Shown here: piece after piece, positions 32,585 to 43,208 of the stretch | How positions within the stretch are numbered: position 1 is the first letter of the stretch | Layout of the letters: each line of letters begins with the position of its first letter | Assembly: GCA_950022655.1 (NCBI GenBank) | Contig: OX465582.1 | Coordinates: forward strand, 87,855,801 to 87,919,800 | Direction: 5' to 3' | From: Alentia gelatinosa | Taxonomy: Eukaryota; Annelida; Polychaeta; Phyllodocida; Polynoidae | DNA: 64,000 nt | Program-made: the position numbers and the translations under genes | The notes under the pieces: model-generated | Databases searched by the model: none | What the model was told of the DNA's origin: nothing | The model's input: only the letters and a program-made list of their open reading frames with translations

Positions 32585-34000
32585 TTACTCATCCGGATTC
32601 AGATCAGTTCCTTGCTCTTGGTCGTCTTGGTTGATGACCTCGTCCCTTTGGTTTGGAATTGGGCGCCTCCACCCGGCGTTGTTTTGAGTGCCCTGTCTGA
32701 ACAGCTCTCTCCGTATGTCCATCAGAATACTTCCTCCTATATTCGACCCCTTGTAGCTACCAGATGGTATTTCCTGGGAGTGCAGGTGGCAGCCCGTACC
32801 CCAGTACGGGTCTAGGGTTGCTTCTAGCAGCTTCCTATTCGCAGTTTCGCGCAGTTTCTCTTGTAGGGCTTCACTTTGCTCGAACTTGGCTAGGCAAAAC
32901 TTTTTGAGTTCAGTTTCCGCCACTGCAGACCATGCCTGCGTTTCGAATGGTTTAGCAAGCCTCTTGATTGCATAGGGGTCATTGAGTTCAAGTATTTGCC
33001 GAGCAATATCGGGTGCGTTAGCAAAGTTGGCTTTCGCATAGCAGTACGCCTGCTCCACTGTGTTGAAGGTTATACCATCCACCATGAAGGGGCTTTCGAA
33101 CAGGTTTGAGAGAGGGGAGTGGTGGCTATGGTAAGCCACCGCATCCACCATAAACTCGGTCTTCAACCTCTCCATACTTAGTTGTTCTGGCAAATTCTTC
33201 ATGTCCTTGTGTGCGTAGTATCGCCCCTGGAAAACAATGCCTCTTCCCCGAGCCTTAGCATCTATGCCAGCCTTTTCGGCCATTTTGGAAATCGCTCGCA
33301 CCTCTGATCTCTGTTGTTTTATTATCGGGTTGGTATCTTCAGAGATATAAACATTGTGCATATTGGGGAACCTTTTCAGTCTGCTCTTGGCTTTTAACAT
33401 CTTGTCTCGCGTTTGCACTTTTCCGAATGATACCATGATGGGTCGTTTCGCCTGCGAGGGCCGGCCAATTCGGTAGGCTTGGTCGATTTCTGAAGGGTTC
33501 AGGTCGGGGGCTATATTGGTCAGTATGTCAATTGCAATTGCGTAGGGGTCTTCATCACGGGTTTGTGCAACACCTTCTATTAAAAGATTTCGCTTTCTCT
33601 GATTGTGGTCGTTTAGAATGCCTAATTCATGTATCTGACTTGCTTTGGAGTCAGCGTTTTTCTGATGTATTTCAATCGCAGCAACTCGTTCTCTTAAGGC
33701 AGTTAGTTCCCCTCTGAGGTTTTCATTTTCTTTTTTTAGATCAGAGACGTCAGCTTGATTAATTTCTACTGCTTCTTTTATCTCAGTGATGGTATCAATT
33801 TTGGCCCTAGTCTCAGCTGCGTTTACTCTGATTTCGTTAATCGCTCCCATCAAACTTTCCAATACAAGCGAAACTCTGGGGGCCACATAGTCGTCTTCAC
33901 CAACTGAGCCTGCACGGGTTTTTGCCTTGGGTCTTTCTTTCAACTCTCTTAGGGCTTGCGCCGCTTCTAGCGATGTGGGTTGCTTGGGGGTGTCGGTCAT
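32585..34000 (-). CDS. LINE ORF1-type protein with coiled coil, RRM-like and NADAR domains
   Basis: An intact 471-codon frame starting MTDTPKQPTSLEAAQALREL. The frame is open for 33 more codons, but that extension is a hydrophobic stretch unlike an ORF1 start, so I chose this ATG. About residues 50-125 form a coiled coil (VSDLKKENENLRGELTALRE). About 134-275 look like the RNA-binding core of LINE ORF1 proteins (KRNLLIEGVAQ, IDQAYRIGRP, RPIMVSFGKVQTRDKML). Residues 288-437 are a NADAR (YbiA-like) domain: SPLSNLFESPF, NTVEQAYCYAKA, W357, DPYWGTGCHL and GSNIGGSILMDIRREL. As I know it, NADAR enzymes cleave N-glycosidic bonds of ADP-ribose-type substrates, including ADP-ribosylated guanine in DNA. 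The conserved Glu of VEQAY and the C-terminal Gly/Asn/Met/Arg pattern are kept. The frame has no stops, unlike the neighbouring elements, so it is either young or maintained. Confidence 0.85.
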   Translation of the reverse strand: MTDTPKQPTSLEAAQALRELKERPKAKTRAGSVGEDDYVAPRVSLVLESLMGAINEIRVNAAETRAKIDTITEIKEAVEINQADVSDLKKENENLRGELTALRERVAAIEIHQKNADSKASQIHELGILNDHNQRKRNLLIEGVAQTRDEDPYAIAIDILTNIAPDLNPSEIDQAYRIGRPSQAKRPIMVSFGKVQTRDKMLKAKSRLKRFPNMHNVYISEDTNPIIKQQRSEVRAISKMAEKAGIDAKARGRGIVFQGRYYAHKDMKNLPEQLSMERLKTEFMVDAVAYHSHHSPLSNLFESPFMVDGITFNTVEQAYCYAKANFANAPDIARQILELNDPYAIKRLAKPFETQAWSAVAETELKKFCLAKFEQSEALQEKLRETANRKLLEATLDPYWGTGCHLHSQEIPSGSYKGSNIGGSILMDIRRELFRQGTQNNAGWRRPIPNQRDEVINQDDQEQGTDLNPDE

Positions 34001-34184
34001 GGTGTGAGCGATATTGCAGGGAGTATGGAAGGGACACGTGTAGACACAGACAAAAATCAACAAGATACAGCTTACCGTGTTGCTTGTAGTTGTATACATG
34101 GACCTATGTGTTCTTGCTGTCTCTCAGTCTCAGGGAAATGAGACTTAGGGGTGTCACACGAGGAGACTATGTACCAGCAAATAA

Positions 34185-34810
34185 TCTCAGGAAAATTGTC
34201 TCAGACAAACCCTGCATAAGGTACATGAGTCTCTCTGTGTGAATCCCACTTAAAGTGGAATTCACATGTTGGGACAAATGGACCTGAGACTGGTGTACTT
34301 CACACCTTTGCACCAGTCGGCTACTATTTCTAGCTGGGTACATAGTTTCACAGATTTGGGTGTTGTACAGTCTCAGGGTAACATGGCAGATTCAATTCCC
34401 ATGGGAAGACTTAACAGGTACATAGCCTCACCCCTATACCCCCTACACCCCTACATAGGCTACATAGGGTACACAGTTGCCGACTCAGGGTACTTCCCAA
34501 TGTGAGTAGGTGTAATTTAGGACCACTGAGACTCACAGACTGGGGGAGAATGTGTGAAGTAAGTTTATCTCACCAAAATATCTGTCTATATTTTAAACCT
34601 GTTTAAAGTCAAAATCTCATGAGATCCTGTTCCTTGTTAGAGGTTATTGTCGCCGACAATTGCAAGTAAAAAACACTTGTCTCAGCAAAATGGAACCGTA
34701 CCATTCAGACGAGAAGATCGTGTTCCAGTACCGAATCTCAGCTGGATTTGTCTCAGACAAACGCTCTGTGAGGTACATGGATCCCATCGTGTGAATCCCA
34801 CTTAAGAGAC
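34185..34810. repeat. Direct repeat pair upstream of the NADAR ORF1
   Basis: TTGTCTCAGACAAAC, GGTACATG and GTGTGAATCCCACTTAA occur in order at about 34195-34252 and again at about 34750-34805. CTCAGGGTAACATGG- and GGTACATAG-type segments recur in between. It lies immediately 5' of the ORF1 (minus strand), so it could be LINE 5' UTR monomers, or an unrelated repeat. Confidence 0.45.
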
Positions 34811-34831
34811 TCCAATCTGGAGAGGAGTCAA

Positions 34832-35150
34832 GGGCTGATTCCACCAACAGGGTGGATTTGTCGTGATATATCCTGGTATATCTTGTAATACCTTACAGTG
34901 TCGCGATATATCGTACCTCAGGTGTCGAATAACGTAGCCGTGTGGTGTCAGGTGTATTTTTTGGTACTCCACCACCGCGACACCTGAAGACACATTGCGA
35001 CAAATAGGCACGAGATCATTCAAACCTAGCCCGATGTAGCAAGACAACCTAACCTGCGCTCCAGGATAAATAAAAGTTTCAAAAAAAAACCAAAAAAAAC
35101 CAAATTGTGACCAATCTCGCTATATCTTGTGTCTCAGTGGAATCAGCACT
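34832..35150. mobile_element. Harbinger-like MITE with an A-rich insert
   Basis: AGGGCTGATTCCACCAACA on the left and GTGGAATCAGCACT on the right. A stretch of about 55 bp (CTGCGCTCCAGGATAAATAA and an A-rich run) interrupts the family sequence near 35045-35100. Confidence 0.7.
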
Positions 35151-35423
35151 TTAAGGTGTGGGATGATCTCCCCCTGGACGGCCAGACATGTTATACGACC
35201 AAGGAGTTCAAACAAAAATACTAATACTTGATAGACTTCAAGCAGTATCTCGACGTTATGCTTTGTAGGCAGCACACTTTGGTTTTCATCAGGTGACCGA
35301 CCGATGTTGGGTCTGCTGGGGTGGACAGCAGTTAACAATCTGTTCGCCCTCTTGTTCGCCTCGCCTCCTAGTGGTGCAGACTGGATATGCTTGCATGCAA
35401 GCATAACAAAAGCGACCGGGGTG

Positions 35424-35692
35424 GGGAGTTAGCTCAGTGGTTAAGAGCACTGGACTTGTAATATCAAGGTTGTCAGACTTTGTTGATTCGGGTCCCACTG
35501 CAGCCACTTTTCTTCTTGGGAAGCAAAAGAATTCTCACCTCGGTAAATGTGTAGGCGTGAGGTTTCCACCTAAATTCATTTCATAGATTCGATCACCACC
35601 CTTGTGGTGTAAGAGAACCTTGAGAAAGTCTGGTGAGAACCTGCAATGGTTAACTGGACGTTAAATCAAACCAACCAACCAACCAACCAAGG
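35424..35692 (+). repeat. tRNA-derived SINE, nearly full length
   Basis: The head GGGGAGTTAGCTCAGTGGTT is a pol III A box with D-arm, followed by AGAGCACTGGACTTGTAAT (anticodon TGT, tRNA-Thr-like) and a B box, GATTCGGGTCCC. The anticodon and variable region are decayed, so it is not a working tRNA. The body holds CTCACCTCGGTAAATGTGTA, GATTCGATCACCACCCTTGT and AACCTTGAGAAAGTCTGGTG. The 3' end is GGTTAACTGGACGTTAAATC with an (AACC)n tail. It would depend on a LINE for mobility. Confidence 0.85.
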
Positions 35693-36569
35693 ATTATACA
35701 TTTTAATTCAAAATTTATGTCCGAACTCTGTCAAGAATCGATAAATGAACTTTAAAACAAGATCAATAGATAGCTAAAGATGTGTGGGAAACAATGTGTT
35801 GGTATATTTTGAGAATGTGGTTCACCGCAAGTATGAGAAGGTTGCCACCGCGCTATCTTTCGAAAACGAAGTGTAGCGCCCAATTTACGAAGCGTAGTGT
35901 CCAAAGCATGCTGGCTACCAAGCGAAGTGTCCAGTATTCTTTCAAACCATCATCATACTCTAACTCCATCACACATTACAAATTCTCTTCCTGTTTGGTT
36001 TAAATACTTTGATAGTGTCTGTTAATATACCATTAATTGCGTGATACCATCTAGATTGTAACTGGAAAACTCGCCTAACGAGAGATTACAATAAAGAAAT
36101 TAAAAAAAAATAAAATTTGAAAATGAAATATGAATACTCTGATTGATAATTTAGAACTCATCCTATCCACAGCATCTCTGTCACTGCCTTGTGTCACATG
36201 ACATATTTTGAACTAATTTTCTCCACTGTGTAGCCGAGTGATGCATTTTTTTTAACAATAAGATAATGATAAACGATAATGCGTTGTCCTATTCTAGATC
36301 AGTTTGACCTGACACAATTAGGTCGTATGTCATTGATTCAACCCCGCTGTGACAGAGATGGCATCATTAAATGTTTTTATATATTTGTTTTATATATCAA
36401 TTGCAAACTCTCGCCTGAGTGATTTTTTTCCAGTTACAATGTAGTCCAGACTCGTATTCAGTAAGATTTAATCTTTATTGGGGTTATTAGATTTAGATTG
36501 CGATACATTATAGAGAATAATTTTTTTTTTTTAATTAGATTTTATTGTCCTTTCTCTGAGTCCATTTAC

Positions 36570-36867
36570 TATAGAGGAAACCTATGATAATTTAGGGTCA
36601 GAGCTCATATCCCATCAAGTTTGAATGGCGTAGTTATTCACAAAGTGAAGCCACATGAATTATGTAGTGATTCAAACGAGATGGGATCAAACTCTGAGCC
36701 TAAACTTGAATAGGTTTCTGAATTTATCTCACCCCTCACATTGACTAATTGGCTAACCTTTGTGACATAATCTCCCATTGAGTATCTTTTCTAAATACAC
36801 GATGGGCGTTAGATTACAAGTTCCTGATGTTAAGTCTATGGGGAAAAAATACCAGGGGTGAGATAGA
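36570..36867 (+). mobile_element. Modular hairpin element, copy H
   Basis: Hairpin of about 150 bp: AGAGGAAACCTATGATAAT, GTCAGAGCTCATATCCCATC and the matching right arm. The loop includes GTGAAGCCAC. The body runs from TTTATCTCACCCCTCACATT to CAGGGGTGAGATAG and contains its own inner palindrome, CCCATTGAGTATC against ACGATGGG. Copies K, L and M share the stem. Confidence 0.8.
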
Positions 36868-37084
36868 ATTTGTTATCTGTACATACTGGTTTTTTTTTTT
36901 TAGCAAAACGACAGCTTAGTCTGGGTTAAGGAGGTGAATGGGGGAGTTAATAATGAGTTGATGGTAATAAGATGTGTGGTGACAGATTCGATATGACATA
37001 CTATTAAGTAAATATTCCATGTTACTTAAATAATAAAGTTTGATAAATCATACTGATCGTGGAAGATAGACCATCTGCTTGAAG

Positions 37085-37210
37085 TATGAGATATTTTCTC
37101 ACGCCTTGTATATTTTTCCCTATTGATTTAACATTGGGAACTCGTATTCAACGCCCATTGAGTATTTAGAAGAAATACTCAATTGGGAATTATGTCACAA
37201 ATACATATGA
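37085..37210 (-). mobile_element. Modular hairpin element, body fragment (I)
   Basis: TTTTCTCACGCCTTGTATAT, GATTTAACATTGGGAACTCG and the inner palindrome CCCATTGAGTATTTAG against the following ACTCAATTGGG are the family body in reverse. No hairpin is attached. Confidence 0.5.
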
Positions 37211-37226
37211 CGAATCAATGACATTA

Positions 37227-37509
37227 CAGAGATGACACTATAAATTCTTATTTTCCAAGGAAATCTTTGTTTGCATTCTGGGTTTATAAAACTCTTTTCT
37301 TACATAAAACAAAGATTTTCTTACATAAAACAAAGAGAGAATAAATTGGGCTTCATTCACACCAATAAACAGTTGTTCAAACCTTGCCAGTCACCCTTTC
37401 TATGGCCAATAACGATTTGATTTCTGTATTTTCTCTGTCTCTCATGGGCAGTAAATCCCACAAGAATAATATTTCCTCTTTTTCCTTTTGACCCCAACTG
37501 ACATCCCTG
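37227..37509. mobile_element. CAGRGATGTCAGTT MITE (hAT-like), copy 3
   Basis: CAGAGATGACA at the left and CCCCAACTGACATCCCTG at the right. Flanks TGACATTA and TGACACCC agree at 5 of 8 positions, compatible with a decayed 8-bp duplication. The interior has a small local repeat of TTCTTACATAAAACAAAGA. Confidence 0.65.
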
Positions 37510-37698
37510 TGACACCCGATTATGCGATTCTATATCTACCTCATTCCCACAAAGAACCAGTTTTATCTACACACCAATTAATTCACTAATCTAGACTGAG
37601 GTGAAGAAATGGAGCGTTGCCAGAGGAGGAAACTTGTATGACCCGAAAAGCTAATCATATATACGCACTATGACATTTGTGTCTGTATATTCAGCTTC

Positions 37699-37915
37699 AT
37701 TGTCCAGCAGTGGTAGATTTACTGTTATATCAAATGCCAATCCTTCTCATACCATGTCTATGTGTTGTGGGAAGTAAAAGAACTCTCAACTCGGTAAATG
37801 TGCAGGGGCGAGATTTCTACCTGAATTCATCTCATTGATTCGATCACCTTCAAACCCAAAGTAAGTCTAATAGAACTTATCGGATGCTAAACTGCCCCAA
37901 AACCCAAAACCTAAT
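37699..37915 (+). repeat. SINE copy with the non-tRNA head
   Basis: CAGTGGTAGATTTACTG and CTTCTCATACCATGTCTATG at the head, then ACTCGGTAAATGTGCAGG and TTCATCTCATTGATTCGATC. The 3' end is AAAGTAAGTCTAATAGAACT with GATGCTAAACTGCCCCAAAA. Same subtype as the insertion at 23.1 kb. Confidence 0.65.
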
Positions 37916-38418
37916 TCTTACTCGCGCTAGGGACTACTTTCTTCGTAGTTCCTAGTGCATCTGGGAGATAGTACCGCGTAGTAATCAGTCCTCAAGGACA
38001 ATGTAGAAATTTTTTTGTGATTAAACCATAATTTAAAAAAACAAACCACATAGGATAGAAAAGAAATTTCAAGGGGAAAAAAATGATAGAGATTAGACGA
38101 GTCTGAATTCTTGAGTTAACGATAATAAATCCTTATATAAAAACAATATCCTTAAATTCAATACTTGATATTGCATGCACCAGCATGTTGTCTGACATAC
38201 TCCACTATTATATGTGTTTTGCGTGATAACCGTACGCCTGTCACTAGCGTTATGAGTAAAAATGTAGACACTGATATTATCACAGCTTCTTCTTCGATTC
38301 CTGATTCATTTAGAGGTATTTTTCCACGGAGTGGTCCACTTGTGACCCTTTCCATATATGAAACAAATTAAATCCTGATTTAGATTAATGAGATGTGGCA
38401 ATAACACCTCCTAAGTAA

Positions 38419-38688
38419 AGTGCTGGGTCCACCAACACACAAGATATAGCGAGATTAGCTACGATTTCGGTGTCTTGCTGGGTTTTGAATAATTGTGTGC
38501 ATATTCGCCGCGGTGCATCATGAGGTGTCGCTGTGGTGGAGCACCAAATTATACACATGATCTTGTGAAAAAGTATGCATATCATTGCACGCGTTGTATT
38601 GCGACAAAGGAGGTACAACATATCGCGCCACTGTAAGATATAGCAAGATATACCACGGCAAATCCATCATGTTGGTGGAACCAGCCCT
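38419..38688. mobile_element. Harbinger-like MITE, 270 bp
   Basis: AGTGCTGGGTCCACCAACA after TAA; GTTGGTGGAACCAGCCCT before TTA. It lacks part of the middle present in the 28.7-kb copy. GATGTGGCAATAACACCTCC, part of the dispersed mini-repeat, touches its left end. Confidence 0.75.
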
Positions 38689-38867
38689 TTAGCCAGATGC
38701 TGATTTACGATTTTTGTGAAGTCACTAAAACTAGGGAATGCAAATAGAGATATAAATATTTTCCTTTCACCGTATGCCGTCTGGCTAGTGTGTACCATCA
38801 TACTTATGTCACTTAAATATCTTTTGTTGATATTGGATAGCACAACTAATGTTAGTATTATCGTAAA

Positions 38868-39163
38868 ACTGGATGAGTTTTAATCTTGGCCACCATATGC
38901 CACAACTGGAGTTTGGCATAGTGACTTCATGAGGCGAAGCCGAGTGAAGTCTGCAGCCAAAACTCAAGGAGTGGCATGCGGTGGTCAAGATTAAAACAAA
39001 TCAGGTTTTGATTTTATCCTACCCTGTCTCCTCGATTTTGGAATATTACATGACAACAATTCTGTATGCCACTAGTGGCATATAAAACTCCGTATGCCAG
39101 TCAGCGTGGCATACAGAAACTTAATGTTAAGCCTATGAGATTTTATATTAGGGGTAGGATAAA
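38868..39163 (+). mobile_element. Modular hairpin element, copy D
   Basis: Hairpin of TGAGTTTTAATCTTGGCCAC against GTGGTCAAGATTAAAACAA, inner part CATATGCCACA. The loop at 38932-38950 reads GAGGCGAAGCCGAGTGAAG. Body from TTTTATCCTACCCTGT to AGGGGTAGGATAAA, containing several TGCCA/TGGCA palindromes. Unique stem. Confidence 0.8.
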
Positions 39164-40194
39164 GGTCTATACCTTGCATAACATTTTCTTGGTATTCAAG
39201 TTAATCTATCAACATCCTTTTAGTGCATATAGGTAAAGTAATGATTATTTTTTCAGTTTATATTAATGACATTTACATCAACTACATTCCCTGAAGGCTG
39301 TACAAGAAACACGTAGAAATAATACTATTATTAGGAAACGTCCTTACTTTGGACGAAACGGTTCCTGTTCCTTACTGAACAGCAATATCATTATTACTGC
39401 ACCCCTAGCAGCGGGCAGTATTTCATAGACATTCGCACACAGGTATGTAATAATATGATTAGACCTCAAGTAAATAAAATCGTAGATTATAGGTCAAAAT
39501 ATCACCTTTTACCAATGAAAGTCTCATTTAACCTATAAATTGAACGACAAGTGATGTTCTTGGTAAGACTTTTCCTCCTTAGGGTTGAAATTTGACATGT
39601 TTGCCTTATAGAATATTACAGATAATCCACACATCACCAATTGTGTTTAATATCACACACTGCATTCTTGTGTGGATGTATATGAATTCCTCTTGGTTGT
39701 TATGAGATGACCTAGATAGTCAATGAAGCGGAACGAGGTCAGGGGGAGGGGGGGTCGGGGGCTAGTCATGGTCAAATACACATGTACTTTTATAAATAGC
39801 TCAGTTTCTTCCCCTTTCGCTTTTTATATATGGGGTGGTTTCGTTTTTCGTACAATATTAATGGTAGTTATGGATTATATTTAATGTTTAATTGATAGAT
39901 TATAAATGCCTAGACTTTGTTGGGTCAGGCTCTGAAAAGATTATAAATAAATATTGAAAAGATATGCGACACAGAATGTGGCTGTTGTTCTTGGCATGGG
40001 GCCTGTTACCAAAGCAAAGAAACAGATTTACTCATAATGTGGCAGGAGTACAGAGTAAAAAATGCAATGTCATATGCGTAGGTCTATGAGGATCTATGTC
40101 AACCATATTTATCGTCATGGTTCTTACCTTTTTGTAATGGTAACCAGCTTCTATTTATGTTTATGGCATATTCACCTGCATTTAAGATGTATTC

Positions 40195-40720
40195 TTGTCT
40201 ATTATTATATACCAATGTACGAATGTCTCACTTTTACTGAGACATTCGAGGATGGATTCTATTCGTCAGTGAGTTACTTAGAAGGAAACCCACGAGATGA
40301 AGATACCTTGGTCCATACTCCACCGAGTTTGACTACAGAGTAATTCACGAAGCGAATGATGAGGTGGAGTACAGACCAAGTTATTTTCATCGAGTGGGTT
40401 TCTGATTTTTTTCTCACCCCGTATAACATTATTTATAGATAAGATGAATCACCCAATTAGCCATTGAGTATTGGGTACACGAACTTCACGGCCGTGGAGT
40501 ACGAGTTCCTAATGTTAAGCCTATGGAGAAAAATACCAGGGTGAGATAAGAAATAATATTCACACGGCCCTCCGTACCACGTGACTTGTTTTAAAATGAC
40601 GTTTAAAAAAAAAATTTCCAGGGATATAATGACAGAGGACTGATAATCATAATGAGACATATTGAGTATGTCTGAACAACTCGGAAGAGTTTTCATTCAG
40701 ACACACTAACCATGTCTCCA
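40195..40720 (+). mobile_element. GAGACA hairpin element (family P), split by copy J
   Basis: The left part (TATACCAATGTACGAATGTC) and right part (GGCCCTCCGTACCACGTGAC through CATGTCTCCATATATTC) line up with the intact copy at 48.0 kb once the 40284-40548 insertion is removed. The hairpin arm on the right is partly lost. Confidence 0.6.
40284..40548 (+). mobile_element. Modular hairpin element, copy J, inserted in family P
   Basis: Hairpin of GAAACCCACGAGATGAAGAT with TTGGTCCATACTCCACC against its complement; loop ATTCACGAAGCGAATGATGA. Body from TTTTCTCACCCCGTAT to CAGGGTGAGATA after GTTAAGCCTATGGAG. AGAA stands on both sides (40280-40283, 40549-40552), the best candidate for a short target duplication in this family. 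Confidence 0.75.
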
Positions 40721-41075
40721 TATATTCTACCATTTTTCCACTCCAGACTTACACATGAATATCTCCTGAAAGCGGAAAATCCCCCATTATGCCTAGCATG
40801 CAATGTACCCATCACTGTTGAGCATATCCTGCTGAACTGCAAAAGGGTACAAGAGAATAGAAGAAAGCATTTGAAAAACAGTAACAACATGAAAATTTTG
40901 TTCGAAACTATTCCAAAGAAAGATATATCATCATGTTTTTGAAAGAGACAAATATCTTTGATGTAAGATATTTGAAACATTGACTGAAATAAGTCTATGA
41001 AAGTGAAAAGTTAAATCATTGATAGTCCCTATATACCCTCAGGGTCCCCTTGGACGTTTAACCACAAACAAACAA
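40712..41075 (+). pseudogene. 3' end of a LINE (C-terminal zinc-knuckle region)
   Basis: HSRLTHEYLLKAENPPLCLA, CNVPITVEHILLNCKR and LFETIPKKDISS match the Cys/His motif at the end of many LINE ORF2 proteins. A shift near 40935 leads to FLKETNIFDVRYLKH and a stop. The 3' end has CAGGGTCCCCTTGGACG, then TTTAACCACAAACAAACAAC, closely like the SINE tails. It is 5'-truncated just after the P hairpin remnant. Confidence 0.7.
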
Positions 41076-41912
41076 CAAAACATCCCATTTTTCCATGAAT
41101 TAAAACTGAGTTTCGTAAATTGTGTACGCATATCGGACTTTTTGTCAGCCACATTCTTATCCTCTCCTTCTACCTCTTTATACACGCCCCTGTGAACAAT
41201 AATGTAAATCACTTGAATGCATTCTAGTGGAACACGTTTATAGGTCCATTAAAGGAAACTATGTACAGCTTATGTATTCAATGCCAGGTCTTATGTCTGT
41301 CCCATATTATTGTTTTTGTTTTATTTTGTTGGCAAACAGTTTATTGACGGTAAGTTACAAATTGTACATTATCAATTTCACTTTAACATAATTGGCAAAG
41401 AGTTAAACTTCAAGGAGGATGCACATCCCTTATCATTAGGCCTATTAAATTTACAGTTCTGCTTTTTTTTCTCTTTTTGTACGTGAAACATGTAACATAA
41501 TGGAAGATATATGCTATAGAATTAACATGGAATTGGGTTGGTCTTGTGACATAATATTCAAGCAATATGAGGCATTGGATGATAAAAAAAGTATAATCGG
41601 AATGGGATATTACGAGACAGGTCATGGAGAATCAGATATAAATACCACATTAGTTGTCATTCGCCATGCCGTTTAGCCGGCCTATCAAAACACATCACAC
41701 AGGAAATCAATAAAAGAAAAGTCCAGGGCGTCACAGCGTATCCGCAGCGTTCCTCGACACAGGCGCCATCTGGTGAGCATCGGTGGAAGCTTCAACTCGG
41801 GGCTCGTTCCCTCTGCCATCTGGTGGTGAATGTTGTAACTAGTATTTCTAATGCCAGGACTGTCAGTATTAATCATAGCCAGAAATCAACCAGAATAGAC
41901 CTTTATGTTTGA

Positions 41913-42024
41913 GGATTTAACCTAAATTCATTACATAGATTCGATCACCACCCTTGTGGTGTTAAAGAACCTTGAGAAAGTTTGGTGAGAACCTGAAATG
42001 GTTAACTGGACGTTAAATCAAATC
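41913..42024 (+). repeat. SINE 3' half
   Basis: AGGATTTAACCTAAATTCAT, GATCACCACCCTTGTGGTG, AACCTTGAGAAAGTTTGGTG and GGTTAACTGGACGTTAAATC, followed by (AAAC)n. 5'-truncated copy of the SINE at 35.4 kb. Confidence 0.75.
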
Positions 42025-42246
42025 AACAAACAAACAATCCATTATTATTTACTCATCCCTCCTTCACCATCAACTTGTATATACTTGTAATATCCTCACT
42101 AGCATTTTTACCGTGGTGATTGGTTGAAATAATTGGCCAGAATAACTGCCGAGGCAGAGGCCAGCTTATGTATCTTCTTTTTTTAAATACAATAAAGAAA
42201 AAAATGCATTCACTGGGAGGGATAAGACACACATGCCGAATCATAC

Positions 42247-42340
42247 ACAATATTGACTGGTTTCAGATACACGCGGCTGTATGCTCCGAGAAGTTAATGC
42301 TTAGTAATAGCCGAGGGAATGCGAGGATATTGCACAGAGT
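42247..42340 (+). mobile_element. GACTGGTTTCAGATA hairpin, half copy
   Basis: AATATTGACTGGTTTCAGAT, GCGGCTGTATGCTCCGAG and TAATAGCCGAGGG match one side of the hairpin at 3.4 and 43.5 kb. The returning arm is missing. Confidence 0.55.
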
Positions 42341-42632
42341 CAAATTTTGTCAGTATGGAGCCATATTACAAGTGTCTGAGACTAGAAAAATCCTGAAAAA
42401 GTATATAAAGCTACCACACGCACCATACATGACTGAATGTCTATGTAATGGAAAGAAACTAGCATAACTATGTTGAAGTACTGTGAAGTCTTTGTTAAAA
42501 TATCTATGATTAGCCCTCGAGTAACACCTTAATTTCAACATTAATTTCACTTTTTTTCCTTTTTTAGTGTACGAATTGATTTTTTCTTTGAACACAATAT
42601 TCGAGTCTCATTCATGCCCATGAAATAATATA

Positions 42633-42705
42633 GAGGAAACCCATGAAAGTTTAGGGCCTGAGCTCGTATCCCATCGAGTTTGAATCACGTAGTAATTCAC
42701 AATTC
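42633..42705 (+). mobile_element. Modular hairpin element, stem fragment (K)
   Basis: AGAGGAAACCCATGAAAGTT, CTGAGCTCGTATCCCATCGA and GTAGTAATTCAC are the left arm of the H/L/M stem type. The loop, right arm and body are absent. Confidence 0.6.
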
Positions 42706-43208
42706 ATTTGCTAGTCTTTTTCCGCTGTTGGTTGCACTGTTGGTGCCGCTGTTGATGTCTGTCTAGGCCTAATGTCACGAGACTACTGAAACAGGTCCCT
42801 GGTAGGATAAAGTGGGATTTAGGCAGGGGATTATATAACACAGTCTACACTGTAGGCGCTGGTGTGATATTCTTTGTGGGTAGGTTGGGGCAAGGATGCC
42901 TGGTCTATAAGTTCCACAGAGGTTCGTTGTGTTGACAAATAAAAACATGGTTTACAATTCAGGATTCATTTTTGTTGCCCGCGTGATCGCTCAAAAGATC
43001 GCAGTTTCGAAAATCGCGGTTTCAAGAAAAAAATGCGCTTTTGGAAAATCATCACTGGTGGTTTTTACTTGCTTCTCATTTAAGTTTCACAGAGATTCGT
43101 TATGTTTGCAAATAAAAACATAGGATTGGTTTAGGCTAAACTTTGTTTGTTACAAGTCAGTATCGTGAAAAAAAGATATCACTCTTCAATCTTGTGACTA
43201 CTTTATTT

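Noticed and set aside
33998..34099. Longer start for the NADAR protein (33 extra codons)
   Set aside because: The extension is hydrophobic and cysteine-rich, unlike ORF1 N-termini; the internal MTDTPK start fits better. Not fully excluded.
35424..35510. Functional tRNA-Thr gene
   Set aside because: A and B boxes are present but the anticodon stem does not pair, and a SINE body with repeat tail follows; it is a SINE head.
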